Assembly (NCBI GenBank): GCA_963832725.1
Contig: CAWHVG010000005.1
Span: 1,240,001-1,304,000, forward strand
Reading direction: 5' to 3'
DNA: 64,000 bases
Origin: JAEZBP01 sp963832725
Lineage (GTDB): Bacteria; Myxococcota_A; Polyangia; Polyangiales; Sandaracinaceae
Position numbers and translations under genes: made by a program. The notes beneath the pieces are model-generated. The model was not told the DNA's origin and made no database searches. It was given only the letters and a program-made list of their open reading frames with translations. Shown here piece by piece: positions 26,096 to 34,648 of the stretch. How positions within the stretch are numbered: position 1 is the first letter of the stretch; each line of letters starts with the position of its first letter.

Positions 26096-27121
26096 CGCGC
26101 GCGTCAGCCGCTTCCCGCTCACGAGCGCCGGCCTCTTCACCCGGGACGTCTACCGCGCCGCTCCGGGCGAGGAGCCCGAAGTGGTACGCCGGCGTCGCGA
26201 TCCTCTCGCTGGCCGCGCTGGCGGCGGCGCACGTGGCGGCGCAGGACACGCCCTTCCTCGGCGGCGAGCGCACGATCGCGGCGATCGAGACGGACTTGGC
26301 GGAGGCCGTGCCGCGGCGCTTCCGGCAGGTCGGCACCAGCTCGGTCACCCTCCGCGTCGATCTCGGCGACGACCTCGAGGCGGCGTTCAAGCCGCGCACC
26401 CACACGCACCCGCGCGGCTACGAGGCGGAGATCGCTGCCTACCGCATCGCCCGCGCGCTCGGGATGGACAACGTGCCCCCCGCGGTCGGCCGCACGTTGC
26501 CGAGGCCGATCCTCCAACACCGCTTCCAGAGCGACCACCCGGAGGATTGGGAGCCGCTCCGCGAGGAGATCATGTGGGACGCGCCCGGCGTGGCCCGCGG
26601 CGTCGGCGATCTATTGGATCCCGCGGATGCGCCAGACCGAGCTGGCCACCCTGTCGGGCCTCTCCGACGTGTCGGCGTGGCTCGTGGTGGGCGGCGCGCT
26701 GCCGGAAGAGGACGCGGGCCTGGCGCGCGACCTCAGCACCCTCTTGGCGTTCGACTATCTCATCGGCAACTGGGACCGCTGGAGCGGAGGCAACGTCACG
26801 CTCGATCCGAGCGGCGAGCGCCTCTTCGTCCGCGACCACAACGTCGCCTTCCCGGTGCCGCTCGACGGCGCGCTCTACGAGCGGGTCCGCGACGCGTTGA
26901 CGCGGGCTTCGCGCTTCTCGCGCGGGTTCGTGGCGCGGGTGATGGCGCTCGACGAAGCGAGCCTGCGACGCGCGCTGGCAGAGGATCCGGCGGACTGGGA
27001 GCGCCCTCTGCTCAGCGACGCGCAGATCGAAGGCGTGATGAAGCGGCGGCGCGCGTTCCTCTCCTACGTGGCCGCGCTGATCGCGGTCCACGGGGCCGAT
27101 CGCGTCCTCCCCTGGCCCTGA
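26092..27121 (+). CDS. Membrane-anchored FAM20/HipA-like atypical kinase, frameshifted near 26603
   Basis: Predicted exported kinase-like protein, about 342 residues once one extra G near 26601-26607 is removed (giving RGSAIYWIPRMRQTELATL). GTG 26092 overlaps the previous stop; a hydrophobic anchor (WYAGVAILSLAALAAAHVAA) lies at about residues 31-50. Motifs fit the FAM20/PI3-4-kinase-like fold: an ATP-site Lys in LEAAFKPRTHTHPRGYEAE, a following helix Glu, the catalytic loop FDYLIGNWDRWSGGN and a metal-binding RDHNVAF. FAM20 enzymes phosphorylate secreted proteins or sugars. The family is inferred from motif order; the substrate is unknown. Confidence 0.6.
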
Positions 27122-27256
27122 AGCGGATCGGAACACCGCGCTGACGACCCCTCTTCGTCGAGGTCGCAAGTCGCGCTCGATGATTGAGGCCGTCGACACC
27201 CGCATTGCCATCGGAACCGTGACCCGGCGCGGGATGCGAAGGTATGCTCTCGCGCG

Positions 27257-27610
27257 ATGGCCGGTTGGGAGACGCTCTTGGCGGCGCTCGGGGGGCTCGC
27301 GATGGGCGCCGGCGCGGCGTCTCTGCTCGCACGCCGGCACACCCGACGGTCTCTTCGCGCCAAGGTGGAGATCGAGTCGCAGCTCCGGCGATCGGTGGTG
27401 CCCGTGCTCGAGCGCCGGGCCGACGCCCTCGGCGTGCCGGTCTCGGCGCGCGGCGCGAGCGGCGAAGGGCCGGTCGAGCTCACCGTGACGCTCGCGAACG
27501 CGATCCGCGCCGCGGAGGAAAACGTGGAGCTGCCCTTCGGAGACACCGTGGAGGTATCCCGCGGCGACCTGAACCGCGAGCTCGCCCAGCGCGAAGGTGA
27601 GAGCGCATGA
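27257..27610 (+). CDS. Membrane-anchored hypothetical protein, 117 aa
   Basis: I do not recognise it. An N-terminal helix (LLAALGGLAMGAGAASLLA) is followed by basic residues and a small cytoplasmic domain with REXS-like strand ELTVTLANAIRAAEENVELP. Its stop overlaps the start of the next gene, a soluble histidine kinase (ATGA), so the two are likely made together. It could tether or sense for that kinase, since the kinase has no sensor of its own. TGACCC (about 27221) and TATGCT (27242), 17 bases apart, form a possible promoter. Confidence 0.7.
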   Translation: MAGWETLLAALGGLAMGAGAASLLARRHTRRSLRAKVEIESQLRRSVVPVLERRADALGVPVSARGASGEGPVELTVTLANAIRAAEENVELPFGDTVEVSRGDLNRELAQREGESA

Positions 27611-28284
27611 GCGAGGACGACAGGCCGCGCGCCGTGGCCGACCTGATGAGCCTCTGGGTTCACGATCTACGCAACCCGGTGGCGACCATCAGCGCCAACC
27701 TCTCGTTCGTGCGAGAGGTCCTCGACACCAGGGAGCCCGACGCGAAAGAGGCCCTCGACGACGTGGGATCCGCCCTCGGCGATCTCATGCGAGGGCTCGA
27801 TCAGCTCTCGTGGATTGGCAGGTGGCTGCAGGGCCAGGACGCGCTCGAGCCGGTACCGGGCGACGTGCGGGCGGCCGTCCAGGCAGCGCTGCGACGCGTC
27901 GAGGTCGAGATCCACCACGAGCTGCCGGCTTCCCCGCTTGAGGTCGAGGCGGGCGGAACGCCCCTGACGCGGCTGGTGGAGCTCCTGATCCGCAACGCGC
28001 TGACGTTCGCCGGCCCGAGCTCGGTGGCGGTGACGGCGTACGCAGACGGGCCCTCCGCGGTGATCGAAGTGCGCGACGACGGTCGGGCGCTCGGCGAGGA
28101 CGTGCGCGACCGGGCCTTCTCCCCCGACGGGCAGCACGAGCTCAAGGGACGCGCGGACGGGCGCTACTCGCGGGTCACGGGCCTCTTCGCCGCTCGCACG
28201 CTGGCCGACGCCCTCGGTGCGGAGCTCAGCGCGGGCGGCGCGGACGGGGCGGCCGTCTTCCGGATCCGCTTGCCCCGCGTGTGA
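27607..28284 (+). CDS. Soluble minimal histidine kinase
   Basis: 225-residue protein containing only the kinase core. The phosphoacceptor box is WVHDLRNPVATISANLSF (HDLRNP). The ATPase domain has the N-box LLIRNALTFAG, the D-box VRDDGRALG and a degenerate glycine region near YSRVTGLFAARTLADAL. No sensor domain or membrane segment is present, and no response regulator is adjacent. The ATG overlaps the stop of the membrane-anchored gene before it, which may provide localisation. Such orphan kinases are common in myxobacteria. Confidence 0.82.
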   Translation: MSEDDRPRAVADLMSLWVHDLRNPVATISANLSFVREVLDTREPDAKEALDDVGSALGDLMRGLDQLSWIGRWLQGQDALEPVPGDVRAAVQAALRRVEVEIHHELPASPLEVEAGGTPLTRLVELLIRNALTFAGPSSVAVTAYADGPSAVIEVRDDGRALGEDVRDRAFSPDGQHELKGRADGRYSRVTGLFAARTLADALGAELSAGGADGAAVFRIRLPRV

Positions 28285-28363
28285 TCCGGCGCGCGAGACG
28301 ATTGCTGGCACCGCGAGCGCGACGCGGGGCCCCGCTCGGACGCCGCCGACGGACGCCCCCAGG

Positions 28364-28576
28364 TCAGTCGAGGAGGCGGTACTTGGTCACGCGGATCGCG
28401 TCACCGAGCATGCCGATCGTGACGTCGACGCTCTTCCGATCGCCCTCGACCTCGGCCCGGGCACCGTTCTTCTTGAGCTCGTCCGGCGCGTCGATGAGCT
28501 CCACCTGACGGCCGTCGTCCGTCACCAGCGCCCACACGCCGCCTTCGAGCCCGATCATTCGGATGGTTCCTCGCAT
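28364..28576 (-). CDS. Small OB-like hypothetical protein, 70 aa
   Basis: Short protein beginning MRGTIRMIGLEGGVWALV, then DDGRQVELIDAPDELKKNG and ending VTKYRLLD. The strand pattern looks like a small beta-barrel (OB or S1-like), similar to short myxobacterial proteins seen alone in genomes. AGAGA lies just before the ATG. No nucleic-acid motif is strong enough to assign a function. It converges with the histidine kinase gene and is divergent from the YbjN-like gene. Confidence 0.65.
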   Translation of the reverse strand: MRGTIRMIGLEGGVWALVTDDGRQVELIDAPDELKKNGARAEVEGDRKSVDVTIGMLGDAIRVTKYRLLD

Positions 28577-28644
28577 GTCTCTCTGCTCTAGGGCCGAGAC
28601 CGCCGCTTGACAGCCACCCGCGCCCCGACCTTTCATCGCCCATC

Positions 28645-29034
28645 ATGGACGAGCCGACCGTCGAGCGCATCCTTCGCGACATCGGGTGGATGCCGATCCC
28701 GCACGGGGAGCACACGTTCCGCGTCCCCCACGCCACCGCCGAAGGCGAGCTGGTCGCCTACGTGCGCGTCACCGACAACTGGCTGATCGCGTCGATCGTG
28801 CCCTTCCTCACTACGCGGGGCGACAACTCGTTCGAGCTGGCGCGCTGGCTGCTGCGGATGAACCGCGACATGTACCAGTGCAAGTTCGCCTACGACGAGG
28901 ACGGCGACGTGGTCTTGACGGTGGAGCTGCCCACCGAGTCGCTCGACGTCGGTGAGGTCGAGAACGCCTTGAGGGCCCTGCTCGAGCACGCGGTCGGTCA
29001 CCGCGCGACGCTCCGGCAGGCCGCCTCCGGCTGA
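28645..29034 (+). CDS. YbjN/secretion-chaperone-like protein, 129 aa
   Basis: Small soluble protein with the fold signature of YbjN or type III chaperone-like proteins: helix (MDEPTVERILRDIGW), strands (HTFRVPHATAEGELVAYVRV), IIVPFL-like strand IASIVPFLTT and RWLLRMNRDMYQCKFAYDED. The RMNRDMYQCKFAYDEDGDVV stretch is typical of this fold. No secretion apparatus is nearby, so a chaperone role is not implied. The final helix VEVENALRALLEHAV-like region completes the fold. Confidence 0.65.
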   Translation: MDEPTVERILRDIGWMPIPHGEHTFRVPHATAEGELVAYVRVTDNWLIASIVPFLTTRGDNSFELARWLLRMNRDMYQCKFAYDEDGDVVLTVELPTESLDVGEVENALRALLEHAVGHRATLRQAASG

Positions 29035-29176
29035 GCGGCCCGCCTCATCCCCTCGCGCCACCCCACCAGTCTTGCCGCTTCCGGCGAGCCGGGCACGACG
29101 TCGCTTCGCCGTGTTCGAGGTCGCCTCGCACCCAAATCACCTGCGCGGGGCGGCGTTCTCGGGTAGAACTGGCGCG

Positions 29177-29710
29177 ATGCGGATCGAGGCGGACTCGGTG
29201 CTCCGATACCCGCGCGACGCGGTGTTCACGGCCTACCGTGACGAGATGCGCGCGCTTTCGGAGTACCTCCCCAACGTGCGCCGCATGGAGGTGGTCGACC
29301 GGGTCGAGGACGAGCCCACCGTGCGCCTGCACTCGGTCTGGCACGGCGCGTCGGAGCTTCCGGCCAACCTCGCCTCCAAGCTCGAGGAGCGCTTCCTCTC
29401 CTGGGACGACTTCGCGGTCTGGGACCGCGCGAGCTGGTCCTGCGAGTGGAGGATCGTTCCCCACACCCTGCGCGACGCGGTGCGTTGCGCCGGACGGATC
29501 GATTTCGTCGAGATCGACGGGGGCCGCACCCGGATCGAGCTGAGCGGCGACATCGCGATCGAGCTCGACCGCGTCAAGGGTGTCCCCGCGTTCGTAGCCG
29601 GCTCGCTCGGGCGAACGGCCGAGAGCTTCTTGGTCCGCACCATCAGCGCGAACCTGCTCAGCGTGAACGACGCCCTGGCCACGTATCTGCGCGAGCACCC
29701 CGCGAGCTGA
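29177..29710 (+). CDS. SRPBCC (START-like) family protein
   Basis: 177 residues with the helix-grip pattern of SRPBCC/polyketide-cyclase-like proteins: ADSVLRYPRDAVFTAYRDEM at the start, EVVDRVEDEPTVRLHSVW, a central beta sheet including RIDFVEIDGGRTRIELSGD, and a long C-terminal helix SLGRTAESFLVRTISANLLS. DUF2505-like members share this organisation. These bind hydrophobic ligands; none can be assigned here. Start ATG 29177 gives MRIEADSVLRYP; longer upstream reading lacks family sequence. Confidence 0.75.
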   Translation: MRIEADSVLRYPRDAVFTAYRDEMRALSEYLPNVRRMEVVDRVEDEPTVRLHSVWHGASELPANLASKLEERFLSWDDFAVWDRASWSCEWRIVPHTLRDAVRCAGRIDFVEIDGGRTRIELSGDIAIELDRVKGVPAFVAGSLGRTAESFLVRTISANLLSVNDALATYLREHPAS

Positions 29711-29775
29711 GCGCGAGCGGCGCCGCCGGAGGATTGCCACTCGGTCCGAGCACGTCTAGCTTGCCTCCTGGGGGT

Positions 29776-30381
29776 ATGGCTGACACGCGACGAGAGCCCC
29801 AGATCGCGGCTTCACTGGTGAACGGCACCCGGCGGAGCCTGATCGAGGATGGAACGTGGGAGCGCATCGAAGCCGGCGTGCTCGCGCGTGAGCCCACGTT
29901 GGAGGGCTGGCTCCGCGACGCGGAGCGGGCCGACTGGGTGAGCCTGGAGGGCTACCTGCGCTTCATGGAGGCGCTCCACGAAGTGCTCGGGGCCGACGCG
30001 CTGATCGAGCTGGGGGCCGCACGGTTTCGGGAGGATGTCGACGTGGGACCGCTCGGGCCCCTCCTGCGCGGATGGATCCGCGAGTTCGCGGGCGACACGG
30101 GCGAGCTCTTGCGGGTGGCGCCCCACGCTTGGCAAGCCATCACGCGCGACGCGGGCAGGATGGTCCTGACGAGCTCGGCCGCCGACCACATCCGCTACCG
30201 CCTGGAGAACACGCCGGAGGTTCTCCTGACCGGCTCGGCCTGGCACCTGCTCCTCAGGGGCTTCGGCACCGAGCTGGTCCGACGCTCGGGCCGGACCAGC
30301 TCGTTGTCGGTCGGACCCGATGGTGACAATTCGCTCGTGTTCGAGTGGCGCTGGTCGGAGCAGCCCGCCTCGGACATCTAG
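29776..30381 (+). CDS. Hypothetical protein, possibly DUF2378-like
   Basis: 201 residues, soluble, mostly helical. The arrangement LEGYLRFMEALHEVLGADAL, then ELGAARFREDVDVGPLGPLL and a terminal beta-rich part (TELVRRSGRTSSLSVG) recalls the myxobacteria-specific DUF2378 family, but I cannot confirm it. The ATG at 29776 follows a GGGGGT stretch that may be its ribosome site. It ends 40 bases before the stop of the convergent rarA gene. Confidence 0.65.
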   Translation: MADTRREPQIAASLVNGTRRSLIEDGTWERIEAGVLAREPTLEGWLRDAERADWVSLEGYLRFMEALHEVLGADALIELGAARFREDVDVGPLGPLLRGWIREFAGDTGELLRVAPHAWQAITRDAGRMVLTSSAADHIRYRLENTPEVLLTGSAWHLLLRGFGTELVRRSGRTSSLSVGPDGDNSLVFEWRWSEQPASDI

Positions 30382-30421
30382 GGCTGAAGCGGGTCCTCGA
30401 GCGCGCTCCTCTCGGCGCAGC

Positions 30422-32059
30422 TCAACGAGCGCGCTCGTCCTCCTCGCCGCCCTCGTTCGTTTCGGGCGACGAGCGCGCGTCGTCGGCAGTCTCGCTCTTC
30501 GCTCCGGCAGAGCTCCGCTTCTCACGGGCCCGACGCTTGCTCGAGCTCCTGGCGGCCCTCCCGGCAGACGCGCGCTTCTTCCCGGCCGCCCGCTCGCTCG
30601 AGCTCGCCTCCTCCGTCGCGCTGCCCGCTTCGGGTCCTGGGTCGGCGCGTTCGCTCGTCGAGCTCGCCTCGTCGGACGTGGTCGTGGCCGGCTCGACCGC
30701 GCGCTCCTCCGCCACCCGCTCGACCGATGCGCCGGCGGGCTTCACCGGCGGCTCCTCGCCACGCAGCCTCGCCAAGCGCGCGCCGAGCTTGATCTCGAAG
30801 CCGGCGTTCTTGGGCTCGTAGTAGCGCCGGCCGGCCAGCGCGTCGGGGAGGTAGGCCGCGCCCGACGCATGACCGCCTTCGTCGTGCGGGTAGCGGTAGC
30901 CCTTCCCGTAGCCCCACTCCTTCATCGCCTTGGTGGGCGCGTTGCGCAGATGCATCGGCACGGGCAGCGGGCCGCGCGCGCGGACGTCCTCGCGGGCCGC
31001 CGTCCACGCGCGGTAGCTCGCGTTCGACTTCACGGTGCTCGCCAGGTACGTGCAGCACTGCGCCATCGCGAAGAGCCCCTCCGGCATCCCCAGCCGCCGG
31101 AACGCCGCGTCGGCGTTCACCGCGACCGAGAGGGCCTGCGGGTCCGCGTTGCCGACGTCCTCGCTCGCGAAGATCATCATCCGGCGGAGCACGAAGAGCG
31201 GATCGTCGCCGGCCTCGAGCATCCGCATCATCCAGTAGATGGCCCCGTCCGGATCGTTGCCGCGCATCGACTTGATGAACGCGCTGACGACGTTGTAGTG
31301 CTCCTCGCCGCTCTTGTCGTAGAGGAGCGTCTTCTCGGCCAGCGCCTCGCGGACCAGCGCTTCGTCGAGCGGACGCGACGACGCAGCCGCCTCGCGCGCC
31401 GCCAGCTCCAGCACATCGAGCGAGCGCCGCGCGTCGCCGCGGGAGAGCTCCGCGATGGCTTCCAGCGCGCCTTCTTCGGCTTTCAGCGTGAGCCCGCCGA
31501 GACCTCGCGACGAATCCCCGAGCGCGCGCCGCAGCAGCGAGACCACCGCGTCCGGCGGCAGGGACTCCAGCCGGAACACCCGAGCCCGTGACAGGAGCGC
31601 GGCATTCACCGCGAACGACGGGTTCTCCGTCGTCGCGCCGACCAGCAGGACCGTCCCCTTCTCCACGTGCGGCAAGAGCGCGTCTTGCTGCGCCTTGTTG
31701 AAGCGGTGGATCTCGTCGACGAAGAGGATCGTCCGGCGGCCGTAGTGCTTCTTGCGCTCCTCGGCGGCGGCCACGAGCTTGCGCAGCTCCGGCACGCCTC
31801 CCATCACCGCGCTGAATGGCTCGAAGTAGGCCTTGGTCTCGGCCGCCACCACCCTGGCCAGCGTGGTCTTCCCCGTGCCGGGCGGGCCCCACAGGATCAT
31901 CGAGGGGATGCGGTCCGCGCGGATGGCCTTCTCGAGGAGGCGCCCCGGCCCGATGACGTGCGCCTGGCCGACCATCTCACCCAGGGAGCGCGGCCGCATG
32001 CGTTCGGAGAGCGGCGTACCGCTCGGATCCTGCTCGCTGGCGTGATCGAACAAGTCCAT
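30422..32059 (-). CDS. rarA: Replication-associated recombination ATPase RarA (MgsA)
   Basis: AAA+ ATPase acting at stalled replication forks and single-strand gaps. It has the Walker A LWGPPGTGKTTLARVV, Walker B ILFVDEIHRFN, sensor VGATTENPSF and the C-terminal tetramerisation domain (HYNVVSAFIKSMRGNDPDG, then the PKNAGFEIKLG tail). The core is about 430 residues; an extra C-terminal tail of roughly 115 residues rich in Ser, Arg, Ala and Glu, with KKR/KRRAREKR clusters, is unusual. Start ATG 32059 (MDLFDHASEQ). It is divergent from the PilZ gene across a three-copy 16-bp repeat. Confidence 0.95.
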   Translation of the reverse strand: MDLFDHASEQDPSGTPLSERMRPRSLGEMVGQAHVIGPGRLLEKAIRADRIPSMILWGPPGTGKTTLARVVAAETKAYFEPFSAVMGGVPELRKLVAAAEERKKHYGRRTILFVDEIHRFNKAQQDALLPHVEKGTVLLVGATTENPSFAVNAALLSRARVFRLESLPPDAVVSLLRRALGDSSRGLGGLTLKAEEGALEAIAELSRGDARRSLDVLELAAREAAASSRPLDEALVREALAEKTLLYDKSGEEHYNVVSAFIKSMRGNDPDGAIYWMMRMLEAGDDPLFVLRRMMIFASEDVGNADPQALSVAVNADAAFRRLGMPEGLFAMAQCCTYLASTVKSNASYRAWTAAREDVRARGPLPVPMHLRNAPTKAMKEWGYGKGYRYPHDEGGHASGAAYLPDALAGRRYYEPKNAGFEIKLGARLARLRGEEPPVKPAGASVERVAEERAVEPATTTSDEASSTSERADPGPEAGSATEEASSSERAAGKKRASAGRAARSSSKRRAREKRSSAGAKSETADDARSSPETNEGGEEDERAR

Positions 32060-32184
32060 GGCCTGACGGCGAGAGACTGTAGCTGTCGACCGTCGTTCAC
32101 GCCGCGAAACTTTTTGGGCCCATCGGACGTCCAACTTCAGGAGCGGACGAGAGGGTACGCGGATTGCACTCGGATGAGGGTACA

Positions 32185-32232
32185 TCGGACGGTACCAGCC
32201 TCGGACGGTACCAGCCTCGGACGGTGCCAGCT
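32185..32232. repeat. Three direct 16-bp repeats between rarA and the PilZ gene
   Basis: Units at 32185-32200, 32201-32216 and 32217-32232 share TCGGACGGTACCAGCC; the third has one change (GGTGCCAG) and a changed last base. They abut exactly, in the divergent region upstream of the PilZ ribosome-binding site. Each unit contains the GGTACC palindrome or its variant. They look like iterated regulator-binding sites. Confidence 0.85.
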
Positions 32233-32275
32233 CATGACGAGCGCCGCGGGCGCTCTGGCCGACGGGAGGTCTCAC

Positions 32276-32770
32276 ATGCGCAACCTGCTCGAGATGATCT
32301 ACGAGTATCAGCTCCTGCGATCCAAGGAGCGCAATCTGTCGATCGTCCTCGACGACGCCGAGCGGGTACGCCTGATGGGGCTGCACCGCTTGTTGCAAGG
32401 CGAGACGCTCGATCCGGCTTCCCGCCGTGATCTCGCGAGGGTGAAGCTACCTATGCCGGTCCAGTTCACGACCGCGGGCGGGTTCGAGAGCGGTGAGATC
32501 CGGGACGTCTCCGGCGGGGGGTTTCGCATCGCAGCGGCGGCACCGCCCGAGGTGGACACGCAGATCGCCGTCCGCGTGGCCGATCCGCTGTCCGGAAGCG
32601 AGTACGTGTTCCCCTGCCGCGTGATCTGGCGCGGCGAGCGCGGGCCGGGCCGGATGGGCGTCGAGATCGACGGCGTGCCGCACCGCTCGGCGTTCCTCTC
32701 CGAGGACACCGGCGTGTGGCGGCGGACGCTGCGCTTCGGAGACGCCCGCGACGAGCCGATGGTCGCCTGA
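32276..32770 (+). CDS. PilZ-domain protein
   Basis: 164 residues, probable cyclic-di-GMP receptor. An N-terminal helix (MRNLLEMIYEYQLLRSKERN) precedes a PilZ barrel: RRDLARVKLPMPVQF near the first motif and RDVSGGGFRIAAAAP matching DxSxxG. The basic RxxxR box is only partly clear (RRDLAR), so binding is likely but not certain. GGGAGG at 32264-32269, six bases before the ATG, fixes the start. Three 16-bp repeats lie just upstream. Confidence 0.85.
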   Translation: MRNLLEMIYEYQLLRSKERNLSIVLDDAERVRLMGLHRLLQGETLDPASRRDLARVKLPMPVQFTTAGGFESGEIRDVSGGGFRIAAAAPPEVDTQIAVRVADPLSGSEYVFPCRVIWRGERGPGRMGVEIDGVPHRSAFLSEDTGVWRRTLRFGDARDEPMVA

Positions 32771-32794
32771 GCGAGCCCTTCTCGAGCGCGCGCC

Positions 32795-32990
32795 GGGCGG
32801 TCAGATGGCCGTCCGGCGACATCTCGTTGGCGCCGCCTCGTTGCCACGGCGGCTCCATCGCAAGGAGCGTCGAGACGGGCGGTCAGATGGCCGTCCGGCG
32901 ACACCTCGTTGGCGCCGTCTCGCTATCTCGTTGGCGCCGTCTCGTTGCCGCGGCGGCTCCATCGCACGAAGCGCCGAGACGGGCGGTCGC
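32795..32990. repeat. 82-bp tandem repeats between convergent genes
   Basis: GGGCGGTCAGATGGCCGTCC begins copies at 32795 and 32877 (period 82); a shortened third start is at 32981. Copy two contains an internal 22-base duplication around CTCGTTGGCGCCGTCTCG. The array fills the space between the PilZ stop (32770) and the mrp stop (32991). No coding sequence is credible here. The sequence is unlike the 166-bp family at 5.5 kb. Confidence 0.8.
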
Positions 32991-34097
32991 TCAGCGCACG
33001 ATCTTGAGCCGCGTCGGCCCGCGCGAGGGAGGCGCCTTGTCGCCACCGGTCCGCTCGAAGTGCGAGCGCGCGACGGTCTCGACGAGACGCTCGGCCGCGC
33101 CGCGGAAGGCCTGGGCGACCTCGGACTCGGGACGCGCCTGCACGACCGGCATGCCCTTGTCGCCCCACTCGCGGACGGAGACGTCGATCGGCACCTGCGT
33201 GAGCAGCGACGACTTCGCGTAGTCCGCCACCTTCTGGCCGCCGCCGGCGCCGAAGAGCTCGTGCCGGACACCCGCGCTGTCGACGAACCAGCTCATGTTC
33301 TCGACCACGCCGAGGATCGGGAGCTTCAGCTTGTCGCACATCGACACGGACTTGTAGACGTCCGCCAGCGCGACCTCCTGCGGCGTGGTCACGATCACCG
33401 CGCCGGTGACCTTCAGCCGCTGGGCCATCGTCAGCGCCACGTCGCCGGTGCCTGGCGGAAGATCGAGGAGCAAGAAGTCGAGCTCGCCCCAATCGACGTC
33501 CGAGAGGAACTGCGAGAGCGCGCCGTGCAGCATCGGGCCGCGCCAGACGACCGCCTGCTTGTCGTCCTCGAGCAAGAACCCGATGCTCATCATCTTCACG
33601 CCGAAGCGCTCGAGCGGCGCCATCGTCTTGCCGTCCTTGCTGACGGGGTGCCCGTGCACGCCCATCATGGTCGGGATCGACGGCCCGTAGATGTCCGCGT
33701 CGAGCAGGCCGACCCGCGCGCCGAGCGCCTTCAGCGCCAAGGTCAGGTTGACGGCGGTGGTGCTCTTGCCGACGCCGCCCTTGCCGCTCATCACCAGGAT
33801 GACGTTCTTCACGCCGGGGATGGGGTCGTCGCCCATCACCTCGCGCGTCGGGACCTCGGCGTCGAAGACCAACTCGACCGCTGGCGCGCCGAGCGGCGCG
33901 AGGGCCTTCTCGACACGCTCGCGGATCTGGTCGCGCACGCGGTCCGAAGGGCTCGCGACCCGCGCCTTCGCGTACACGGCTCCGTCTTTGATCTCGATAT
34001 CGCGCAAGGTGTCGATGTCGAGCATCGGCTTGTCGAAGACCGGATCGACGACGCCCTTCAGCGCCTCGACCACGGCGTCACGGGTCAGATCCGACAT
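32991..34097 (-). CDS. mrp: Mrp/NBP35-family Fe-S carrier ATPase
   Basis: P-loop ATPase that carries or transfers iron-sulfur clusters. An N-terminal DUF59/MIP18 domain (DAVVEALKGVVDPVFDKPML) precedes the ATPase domain with MSGKGGVGKSTTAVNLTLAL, LLDADIYGPSIPTMMG and LLLDLPPGTGDVALT. 368 residues. The usual CxxC after VVENMSWF is absent: the segment reads VDSAGVRHELFGAGGG. A distinct cluster site or a different role is possible. GAGG lies six bases before the ATG at 34097. The frame continues open far upstream into the FG-GAP gene, but that is a frameshift effect, not a fusion. Confidence 0.93.
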   Translation of the reverse strand: MSDLTRDAVVEALKGVVDPVFDKPMLDIDTLRDIEIKDGAVYAKARVASPSDRVRDQIRERVEKALAPLGAPAVELVFDAEVPTREVMGDDPIPGVKNVILVMSGKGGVGKSTTAVNLTLALKALGARVGLLDADIYGPSIPTMMGVHGHPVSKDGKTMAPLERFGVKMMSIGFLLEDDKQAVVWRGPMLHGALSQFLSDVDWGELDFLLLDLPPGTGDVALTMAQRLKVTGAVIVTTPQEVALADVYKSVSMCDKLKLPILGVVENMSWFVDSAGVRHELFGAGGGQKVADYAKSSLLTQVPIDVSVREWGDKGMPVVQARPESEVAQAFRGAAERLVETVARSHFERTGGDKAPPSRGPTRLKIVR

Positions 34098-34273
34098 GGC
34101 AAACCTCTGAGTTGGGGTCTGGTGCATAAGGGGCGAGCCGGCGGCCGTCAAGGACGGCGCGAGCACGGAAATGACGCGCTGCGCCGACTCGCCGTGGCGT
34201 GAGCGAAGTCTCCGGCGTGCCCTTTCGTCACCGGGGACGGGACCTGTATCGACACCCTGACGTGAGGGCAGCC

Positions 34274-34468
34274 ATGAACATCGACTGGGAAGACGACGTC
34301 GTCGGCGGGCTATTCGCCGGGCTCGAAGCGCTCGACGACGCCGGCCGCGAGCGGTTCTCGGGCTTGGGCCGGCTCGATCCGGACCCCGACGAGCCGGAGC
34401 TGCTCGCCAACTCCATGCCCGTCTTCGACGAGCTGGACATCGAGGCGCACCCGCCCCGGCTGGCCTGA
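34274..34468 (+). CDS. Small acidic hypothetical protein, 64 aa
   Basis: Short frame beginning MNIDWEDDVVGGLFAGLEAL, very acidic (many Asp/Glu), ending VFDELDIEAHPPRLA. GAGGG six bases upstream supports this ATG; a longer start at GTG 34199 is possible. It has no recognisable domain. It sits in a 550-base gap between the mrp start and the FG-GAP gene end. Coding is plausible but not proved. Confidence 0.45.
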   Translation: MNIDWEDDVVGGLFAGLEALDDAGRERFSGLGRLDPDPDEPELLANSMPVFDELDIEAHPPRLA

Positions 34469-34648
34469 GCCGCCCGGATTCCGGACCGAGTCGCCGCGAG
34501 CGATCTGGCGCCAGAAGGAGAGCGCGTTCTCCGGGGCAGCCTTCGGCCGCGATGGCGCGCCGAGCCGAGAGCCGGCTCGCGCGCCGTCGACGCTCCGACT
34601 CACTCGATGGTAGCGCGGCGTCCGTCGCGAGCGGTTCCCACCGGAACG

